Part shown: positions 1 to 4,521 of the stretch, one piece after another
How positions within the stretch are numbered: the stretch's first letter is position 1
Layout: each line of letters starts with the position of its first letter
DNA from: Chloroflexota bacterium
GTDB lineage: Bacteria; Chloroflexota; Anaerolineae; Anaerolineales; Villigracilaceae
Direction: 5' to 3'
Assembly: GCA_021796315.1 (NCBI GenBank)
Contig: JAJYOH010000270.1
Span: 1-7,780, forward strand
Length of the DNA stretch: 7,780 nucleotides
Made by a program: the position numbers and the translations under genes
Notes under the pieces: generated by a model
Told to the model about the DNA's origin: nothing
Databases searched by the model: none
The model's input: the letters and a program-made list of their open reading frames with translations, nothing else

Positions 1-48
1 TGTCAGGTGACTAGTAATGCTTTCAAGGATAAACACCAGGAGCCGACT

Positions 49-68
49 ATGGGGCGCATCGAAAAGAC
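49..68 (+). repeat. 20-nt direct repeat, copy 1
   Basis: The sequence ATGGGGCGCATCGAAAAGAC is identical to 755-774. Both copies start at an ATG preceded by CAGGAG (here 37-42, six bases before the ATG; seven bases in copy 2). The flanking bases differ otherwise. The identity covers the first 20 nt of a reading frame, which suggests common descent from a multicopy gene rather than a transposon end. The two copies bracket the toxin-antitoxin pair. Confidence 0.9.
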
Positions 69-99
69 CGTATTCATCGGTCAGCATGGGAAGGTATAA
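49..99 (+). pseudogene. Truncated gene start, probable TIR-domain protein remnant (copy 1)
   Basis: A 16-codon reading frame (MGRIEKTVFIGQHGKV, stop TAA) starts with ATG six bases after a clean AGGAG ribosome-binding site at 38-42. The first ten residues, MGRIEKTVFI, match my memory of the N-terminus of a TIR-domain protein family common in Chloroflexota, which usually continues SYRR. Here the match stops exactly where that motif should begin, and the frame ends six codons later. The same frame is also open leftward to the window edge, so an upstream fusion cannot be excluded. I read it as the stump of a gene whose body has been lost. It could instead be a short leader peptide for the toxin-antitoxin genes downstream. 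The TIR identification is from recall only. Confidence 0.4.
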
Positions 100-100
100 T
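95..100 (+). promoter_or_regulatory. Candidate -10 box for the toxin-antitoxin pair
   Basis: A perfect TATAAT hexamer lies 41 bases before the antitoxin ATG and would give a leader of about 35 nt. I see no convincing -35 hexamer at 16-18 bp upstream (the best is TTCATC at 73-78). An activator-type or weak promoter is possible, or a chance match. PemK/MazF-type operons are usually autoregulated by the antitoxin or the complex, but I see no clear operator palindrome here. Confidence 0.35.
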
Positions 101-141
101 AACGAAAGCCAATAAGAAACCAATAGAAAGGCAGCGTCAAA

Positions 142-402
142 ATGGAAGTTCCGATGACAGCCATAGAAATGACGGGGACAGTGGATGAAAACCATCAACT
201 CAAACTAGATGGCGCGCTTCCCATTGCGGGGCCGAAGCGCGTGCGCGTCATTGTCCTTTCGCCGCTCACGGAAATTACCGAAGAAATGAGCGAGATGGAG
301 TGGCTGAAAGCCTCCCTGAGCAATTCCGCCTTTGAATACCTGCGCGATCCTGAAGAAGATATTTACACCATCCACGACGGGAAACCGTTCTATGAAGCAT
401 AA
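142..402 (+). CDS. Antitoxin of a PemK/MazF-type toxin-antitoxin pair
   Basis: An 86-residue acidic protein encoded immediately upstream of and overlapping a PemK/MazF toxin gene, the usual antitoxin position. Residues ~10-39 (GTVDENHQLKLDGALPI then RVRVIVL) have the beta-rich pattern of small antitoxins of the DUF104/AF2212-like kind. The C-terminal part (FEYLRDPEEDIYTIHDGKPF, residues ~64-83) resembles the tail of antitoxin-like proteins found next to PemK genes and probably wraps around and blocks the toxin. No helix-turn-helix or ribbon-helix-helix is evident, so autoregulation by direct DNA binding is uncertain. The start at 142 is supported by GAAAGG about ten bases upstream; a second ATG at 154 is possible. 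The role is inferred from context and family pattern, not from a catalytic motif. Confidence 0.8.
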   Translation: MEVPMTAIEMTGTVDENHQLKLDGALPIAGPKRVRVIVLSPLTEITEEMSEMEWLKASLSNSAFEYLRDPEEDIYTIHDGKPFYEA

Positions 403-733
403 GGTCGTGCTTGTTCCTTTTCCCTTTGATGATCTCTCCAGTACAAAGGTGCGACCTGCGGTATGTCTCACCGAGCCAATTGGCGAGCATAAGCATGTTG
501 TTTTGGCATTCATCACCAGCCGCGTGCCTGACAAACCGCTTCCGACCGACCTGATTTTCACAGAGACAGATAAGAATTTTTCAACTACAGGATTGCGTGT
601 CTCTTCAACCTTGCAACTCCATCGAATGATGACAGTTGCAGCCAATATCATCGTCCGTGAACTTGGATCATTGCCAAAACCCACGCAAAAAGAAGCGGAA
701 GGAAAATTGAAATTGCTGTTTGGCATCAAATAA
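392..733 (+). CDS. Type II toxin, PemK/MazF family endoribonuclease
   Basis: A 113-residue protein with the family's usual length and motifs: VPFPFDDLSSTKVRPAV (8-24), AFITSR (39-44) and LRVSSTLQLHRMMTV (68-82). PemK/MazF toxins are SH3-like dimers that cleave mRNA or tRNA at short sequences. Arg21 in KVRP and Thr42 in ITSR are the likely counterparts of the catalytic Arg and Thr/Ser. The first four codons overlap the antitoxin gene by 11 nt (392-402) in another frame, giving translational coupling and keeping toxin output tied to antitoxin output. The frame is open further upstream to 332, but that start would lie deep inside the antitoxin gene, and the family N-terminus begins near KVVLVPFPF, so the ATG at 392 is preferred. 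The gene appears intact with its motif residues present. Cleavage sequence cannot be predicted. Confidence 0.9.
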   Translation: MKHKVVLVPFPFDDLSSTKVRPAVCLTEPIGEHKHVVLAFITSRVPDKPLPTDLIFTETDKNFSTTGLRVSSTLQLHRMMTVAANIIVRELGSLPKPTQKEAEGKLKLLFGIK

Positions 734-754
734 TCCACTCGCAGGAGAATGCAC

Positions 755-774
755 ATGGGGCGCATCGAAAAGAC
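755..774 (+). repeat. 20-nt direct repeat, copy 2
   Basis: Exact second copy of ATGGGGCGCATCGAAAAGAC (first at 49-68), 706 bases downstream of copy 1 and starting 22 bases after the toxin stop codon. It is again preceded by CAGGAG (742-747). Everything between the copies is the toxin-antitoxin pair and its leader, so recombination between the copies could delete or duplicate that pair. Confidence 0.9.
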
Positions 775-814
775 TATCCGTAGACTTTATCGAACACCGC
801 AAAGTCGCCTGTAA
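755..814 (+). pseudogene. Truncated gene start, probable TIR-domain protein remnant (copy 2)
   Basis: A 19-codon frame (MGRIEKTIRRLYRTPQSRL, stop TAA at 812-814) with a good ribosome-binding site, CAGGAG seven bases before the ATG. Only MGRIEKT agrees with copy 1. The sequence after 774 is unrelated and carries no recognisable TIR motif in any forward frame up to the methyltransferase start. I interpret it as the start codon region of a lost gene joined to foreign sequence, possibly marking the junction at which the restriction-modification genes entered. A functional short peptide cannot be excluded. Confidence 0.35.
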
Positions 815-833
815 ACAGCAACAGGGTAGATGG

Positions 834-839
834 TAAAAT
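834..839 (+). promoter_or_regulatory. Candidate -10 box for the restriction-modification genes
   Basis: TAAAAT ends nine bases before the methyltransferase ATG at 849, so transcription would start almost at the start codon. This agrees with the absence of any ribosome-binding site at normal spacing (the nearest purine run, AGGG near 823-826, is over 20 bases away). A leaderless transcript would explain both. No -35 hexamer is visible, so this remains a weak call. Confidence 0.25.
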
Positions 840-848
840 TGACTTGCC

Positions 849-2039
849 ATGCTTACAAAAACAACAGTCGCTACAAAAAGAAAATACAATGTTTTGAATG
901 TGAAATCCGCAAAGAAGGTAGCATCTTTTTGGCTGGAACGCGCAAAATTAGAAAATGCGATTGGATTTGGTTTACCAGAAGTAGACGACCGTTATCACAT
1001 ATGGCGCGTGCCTTTAGTGGGAAAAACATCGCACGAACGAGTTGGCGAAGTTGTGATTGACGCATATACATCCTTAATCGTAGAAGATAAATCTACAAAT
1101 CCCGATGTACTTGAATCACGCTTGCTTGGACGAAACAGCCATAAAAAAACTGGGGTGAAGAAGCAAAATGGAACTTATGTTTTATCATCACTGCGAAACA
1201 CAATTGCACAAGGCGACAGTGAAGAACTCTTACAAGAACTTCCAGCAGGAAGTGTAAATTTAATTTTTACTTCTCCACCTTATTACAACGCTCGTCCCGA
1301 ATATACAGATTACGTTACCTACGAAGAATACTTGCTCAAAATACGAAAAATTATTCAAAATGCGCATCGGGTATTAGCAGAGGGTTGTTTCTTTGTCATG
1401 AACGTCTCGCCTGTGCTTGTGCGTCGCGCCAGTCGCAGCGAAGCCTCGCGCCGAATTGCCGTGCCTTTCGATATGCATAAACTGTTCATTGAAGAAGGTT
1501 ACGACTTTATTGATGACATTATTTGGGAAAAACCTGAGGGCGCAGGTTGGGCAACGGGTCGCGGTAGAAGATTTGCCGCCGACAGAAATCCATTGCAATA
1601 CAAGCCCGTTCCCGTCACAGAATATATTCTGGTATATCGAAAGCACACTGATAAATTGATTGATTGGAATATTCGCGCTCATCCCAATAAAGAAATTGTA
1701 AAAGCATCAAGAGTCGCGGATGATTATGACCGAACGAATATCTGGAAAATTACACCATCCCATGACCAGAGACATCCTGCTATTTTCCCTGTCGAATTGG
1801 CAGAAAAGGTAATTAAGTATTATTCTTTCAAAGGCGATGTAGTGCTTGATCCTTTTGCTGGAATTGGCACAGTCGGAAAAGCGGCTGTAAAACTCAACAG
1901 ACGCTTTGTATTGCTTGAGCAGAATCCAAAGTACATCTCAATAATTCGAGAAGAAGCCAAGACTTGGCTCGGAAAAGAAGCAAAGCAGATTCACACCATC
2001 AACTGCACTCCAATTGACGCAGATAATATGCTTTTTTGA
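849..2039 (+). CDS. Type II DNA methyltransferase (TSPPY class, probably N4-cytosine) with N-terminal extension
   Basis: A 396-residue modification enzyme that transfers a methyl group from S-adenosylmethionine to a base amino group, protecting host sites from the endonuclease encoded next. The catalytic motif TSPPY is at 141-145 and the SAM-binding motif DPFAGIGT at 334-341. That order (catalytic motif first) is the beta-class arrangement. WEKP (226-229) and HPAIFP (309-314) are further typical pieces. TSPPY favours N4-cytosine over N6-adenine (usually DPPY), but does not prove it. About 110 residues precede the catalytic domain. Residues ~50-76 (HIWRVPLV then [12 protein letters not shown]) form a beta-strand pattern reminiscent of PepSY-like folds, unusual in a methyltransferase. 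The start at 849 is the only ATG in the N-terminal part and has no ribosome-binding site; TTG or GTG at codons 16 and 18 are alternatives. The gene is AT-rich compared with the right half of the window. Confidence 0.9.
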   Translation: MLTKTTVATKRKYNVLNVKSAKKVASFWLERAKLENAIGFGLPEVDDRYHIWRVPLVGKTSHERVGEVVIDAYTSLIVEDKSTNPDVLESRLLGRNSHKKTGVKKQNGTYVLSSLRNTIAQGDSEELLQELPAGSVNLIFTSPPYYNARPEYTDYVTYEEYLLKIRKIIQNAHRVLAEGCFFVMNVSPVLVRRASRSEASRRIAVPFDMHKLFIEEGYDFIDDIIWEKPEGAGWATGRGRRFAADRNPLQYKPVPVTEYILVYRKHTDKLIDWNIRAHPNKEIVKASRVADDYDRTNIWKITPSHDQRHPAIFPVELAEKVIKYYSFKGDVVLDPFAGIGTVGKAAVKLNRRFVLLEQNPKYISIIREEAKTWLGKEAKQIHTINCTPIDADNMLF

Positions 2040-2043
2040 GGGG
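2038..2043 (+). promoter_or_regulatory. Ribosome-binding site deciding the endonuclease start
   Basis: GAGGGG begins within the methyltransferase TGA stop (2037-2039) and ends four bases before ATG 2048. It makes 2048 the likely start rather than the in-frame TTG at 2036, which would lie upstream of this site. Ribosomes ending on the methyltransferase can re-initiate here, so the nuclease is made after its protecting enzyme. Confidence 0.8.
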
Positions 2044-2047
2044 TAAC

Positions 2048-3232
2048 ATGCCCAAAAACAAAAAACAATTAAATGTTTTGACAGACTTAATCTCGCCAAC
2101 CGATTTGGATTTGCTCTCAGCTAGCGGGAGCCAACTTGTCGAGCAAATTGGCCTCGATGTTGTACGCGGTGTTGTATTGGACATTCTCATGGGAAAGAAC
2201 TTGCGAGATTCAACCGAGTCCCTTACGCGTCGCAGGATTGCTACATTGAATTTAGCGACAATGGAGTTATTCATTAGAGGTGCAGCAAACTCCAAAGATT
2301 TTGCGAATCAACTTCCCAAAATTGCCACAGACATTCTTTCCAAAGGAAACCTATCTAAAGCCGAAAGGTGGCTTGCTCAATGGATTCTTGGTTTAACAGA
2401 TAAAGCATTTCAAAATGTTTTGAGAGATGACCCGAAAGCAATTGCAGAATATCGAGACAGGTATATCCAAATTTGCAACGAAGTCATTGCCACGAGACAA
2501 GAAGAAAAAGGTTCACTGCAAGGTGAAATTACAATTAACAGAAACCAAAAGGCGCAAATCAATTGGCTTTGGATTACCTATCTTTTGAATACAATTGGAG
2601 CACAAACACTTGCCATTCGAGGCTCAGAGAAATCTGCTTATGGCAAACTCTTTGAAAAATTAGTGCTTGGCTCCCTGCTCCATATTCTGGGTTTCAAACA
2701 CGTCACTCCGCCCCCGCAAGAATACGAAAAAGTCTTTTGGCTTTCTTCACGAAATGAAAAACGTGAAAGTGATGCCACCCTTCTTTATGAGTTAGGCCAA
2801 GGTGTTCGTTTTGACATTGGGTTTATCGGCAGAGGCAATCCTGAAATTTCGCTTGACAAAGTAACACGTTTTGAACGCGAGATTTCATTAGGCCGTTCAA
2901 AGTTCTTCATGGCAACGATTATTCTTGTTGATCGAATTGGGGCAAACAGCAGAATTGAACGTATGGCTCAAGAAGTGCAAGGCACAATTATCCAAATGAG
3001 CGCGGGATATTGGCCAAGACAAGTTGCTCAAGTATTGAACAGAACGCTTGGATTTAACCACGACTTGGTTCGCATGAACGATAGTGAAACAGAAAAATAT
3101 TTGCGCAAAGCAATGAAAAAAATTCCTTTGGAAGAATTTATTGGTTTATCTGAAGATTTTGGAAATCAGTATATCAAGGAAGAGCAAGCGCAATACAACT
3201 TGTTTGATGAAAGTTCCGAAATCGAAGAATAA
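2048..3232 (+). CDS. Type II restriction endonuclease, possibly CfrBI-like
   Basis: A 394-residue protein encoded directly after the methyltransferase, the position of a cognate nuclease. The N-terminal ~160 residues are helical (GSQLVEQIGLDVVRGVVLD, TRRRIATLNLATMELFIRG, WLAQWILGLTDKAFQNVLRD) and probably handle dimerisation or DNA recognition. A nuclease core of PD-(D/E)XK type is suggested by the helix YGKLFEKLVLGSLLHILGF (198-216) followed by RFDIGFIGRGNPEISLDK (254-271). Glu203, Asp256, Glu267, Asp270 and Lys271 are candidate metal-binding or catalytic residues, but the exact set is not clear. From memory the overall pattern, especially TRRRIATLN and LTDKAFQNVL, resembles the CfrBI family (CCWWGG, partner of an N4-cytosine methyltransferase); I put that assignment at about one in three. 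The coding sequence shows no frameshift. The AT-rich composition matches the methyltransferase, so the two probably moved together. Confidence 0.8.
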   Translation: MPKNKKQLNVLTDLISPTDLDLLSASGSQLVEQIGLDVVRGVVLDILMGKNLRDSTESLTRRRIATLNLATMELFIRGAANSKDFANQLPKIATDILSKGNLSKAERWLAQWILGLTDKAFQNVLRDDPKAIAEYRDRYIQICNEVIATRQEEKGSLQGEITINRNQKAQINWLWITYLLNTIGAQTLAIRGSEKSAYGKLFEKLVLGSLLHILGFKHVTPPPQEYEKVFWLSSRNEKRESDATLLYELGQGVRFDIGFIGRGNPEISLDKVTRFEREISLGRSKFFMATIILVDRIGANSRIERMAQEVQGTIIQMSAGYWPRQVAQVLNRTLGFNHDLVRMNDSETEKYLRKAMKKIPLEEFIGLSEDFGNQYIKEEQAQYNLFDESSEIEE

Positions 3233-3271
3233 CCAATGACCCGCGATGCAAAGCGCTGCTTGATGAACAAA

Positions 3272-3277
3272 TAAAAT
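3272..3277 (+). promoter_or_regulatory. Candidate -10 box for the GNAT-like gene
   Basis: TAAAAT ends seven bases before the ATG at 3285, and there is no ribosome-binding site in the 52-nt gap after the endonuclease. The spacing fits a leaderless mRNA starting at or next to the A of the ATG. No -35 element is seen. The gap otherwise holds only a 12-codon frame at 3236-3274 that I do not believe is a gene. Confidence 0.25.
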
Positions 3278-3284
3278 CATCGAC

Positions 3285-4397
3285 ATGCACATCCTCCCCG
3301 TCCAAACCAAACACGATCTCAATCGCTTCATTGATATTTCATATCACTTATATAAAGACGATCCTATCTTTGTGCCGCCATTGCGCGACGAACAACACAG
3401 TCAGTTCGATGCGAAACGCAATCCACTTCTTGATCATTGTGAATATCAATTATTTTTGCTAGAAGGCAATGGCAAAGCCATCGGGCGCATCGCGGCTTTT
3501 ACCGACACACTCGCCCTCGACTTCTGGAAACAGCCCATCGGTTTGTTCGGCTACTTCGAGTGCATCCATGATCCAGCCGCGGCGCGCATGTTGCTCGAGT
3601 CTGCGCGTGATTGGCTCAAAGCGCGCGGCATGAAGTCCACGCGCGGCCCATGGACTTTCGTCTCGCAGGAATGGGGCATGGTCGTCGAAGGCTTCACGCC
3701 ATCGCCTGTTGTCATGGCTCCATATAATCACGCTTTTTACAACGAATACTTGATGGACTTCGGCCTGCGAAAAGTCAAAGACTTGTTATGCTGGTATGTG
3801 GATGCCGAGGAGGGTTACAACATCCCGCCGCGCATTTTGCAGCTTACCGAGGCGGTCGCAAAACGGTACGGCATCCGCGTCCGCCCGATTGACATGCATC
3901 GTTACGAAGACGAAGTCAAGTTGATCGTCGAACTTTCCAACGCCAGCATCATTGACAACTGGGGCTATTCGCCCGTGACCGAAGCCGAAGTCCAGGCCAC
4001 GGCGCGCGATCTCAAACCCGTGATCCAGCCCAAAGGTGTGTTATTTGCGGAAGACTCCAGCGGACGCGCCGTTGGATTCGCGATCGCGATTCCCGATGTC
4101 AATTCTCTGCTCAAAGGACTGGACGGTTCACTCCTGCCCTTCGGCTGGCTCAAACTTCTGACGGGGATTCCGCGCCTGAAACGTTATCGCATGTTCGCTC
4201 TCGGAGTCATTCCCGAATATCAAGGCAAGGCCGTGGATAGTCTCATCTACCGCGCCTTATACGAATCGCTTTACACGCCCGAAACGTGGATGGAAATCAA
4301 TTATGTGCTGGAGGATAACTGGCCGATGATCAACGCCATCAAAAAGCTGGGAGCGATTCCCTTGCGCCGCTATCGCGTCTACGAGATGGAAATTTAA
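3285..4397 (+). CDS. YghO-like GNAT-fold protein of unknown substrate
   Basis: A 370-residue cytosolic protein with no signal peptide or membrane segment. It resembles the widespread YghO-type family of double GNAT-like proteins, whose substrate is unknown to me. The N-terminal half carries the family's DPIFVPPLRDEQ (26-37), NPLLDH (46-51) and GRIAAF (67-72) segments, then RGPWTF (120-125) and VVMAPYN (142-148). The C-terminal half contains an acetyl-CoA-type loop, VIPEYQGKAVDSLIYRAL (308-325), although the usual R/Q-x-x-G-x-G/A pattern is relaxed to EYQGKA, and a DNWPMINAIKKLGA helix (344-357) typical of GNAT C-termini. Acyl transfer from acyl-CoA is therefore plausible but unproven. Composition is uneven: bases 3301-3360 and 3421-3480 are about one third G+C, while the gene from 3481 on is above 60 percent. 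It converges on the formate dehydrogenase operon. Confidence 0.8.
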   Translation: MHILPVQTKHDLNRFIDISYHLYKDDPIFVPPLRDEQHSQFDAKRNPLLDHCEYQLFLLEGNGKAIGRIAAFTDTLALDFWKQPIGLFGYFECIHDPAAARMLLESARDWLKARGMKSTRGPWTFVSQEWGMVVEGFTPSPVVMAPYNHAFYNEYLMDFGLRKVKDLLCWYVDAEEGYNIPPRILQLTEAVAKRYGIRVRPIDMHRYEDEVKLIVELSNASIIDNWGYSPVTEAEVQATARDLKPVIQPKGVLFAEDSSGRAVGFAIAIPDVNSLLKGLDGSLLPFGWLKLLTGIPRLKRYRMFALGVIPEYQGKAVDSLIYRALYESLYTPETWMEINYVLEDNWPMINAIKKLGAIPLRRYRVYEMEI

Positions 4398-4440
4398 GCC
4401 CCACCCGACCTTCCCGCAAAGAACAGCGGACAGGCGGTCA

Positions 4441-4510
4441 CCCTCCCCAAATACGACGATCTAAACTTTGAATGCTCATCCCAAGTTCTCCTTGTCGAAT
4501 TTGGGGAGGG
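4441..4510. terminator. Inverted repeat between convergent genes, possible bidirectional terminator
   Basis: The arms CCCTCCCCAAATACGAC (4441-4457) and GTCGAATTTGGGGAGGG (4494-4510) pair at 16 of 17 positions around a 36-nt loop. A competing inner hairpin pairs CCCAAGTT (4480-4487) with AATTTGGG (4498-4505), including one G-U pair, around a 10-nt loop. The element fills the space between the ends of the GNAT-like gene (4397) and the catalytic formate dehydrogenase gene (4522), where a terminator for both would be expected. There is no T-run after the stem on either strand, so it is not a textbook intrinsic terminator. CCCTCCCCAAAT palindromes recall dispersed repeats I associate with Anaerolineae genomes, so it may be a mobile or REP-like repeat doing double duty. 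Confidence 0.55.
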
Positions 4511-4521
4511 CAAGGGAGGGG

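Noticed and set aside
332..391. Upstream extension of the toxin to 332
   Set aside because: The extra 20 residues are translated from antitoxin coding sequence, and the family N-terminus starts at MKHKVVLVPFPF (392).
205..765. 186-residue minus-strand open frame opposite the toxin-antitoxin pair
   Set aside because: The plus-strand frames carry clear PemK/MazF motifs; this is their antisense shadow with no family features.
3236..3274. 12-codon plus-strand frame after the endonuclease (MTRDAKRCLMNK)
   Set aside because: Too short, no ribosome-binding site, no similarity I recognise.
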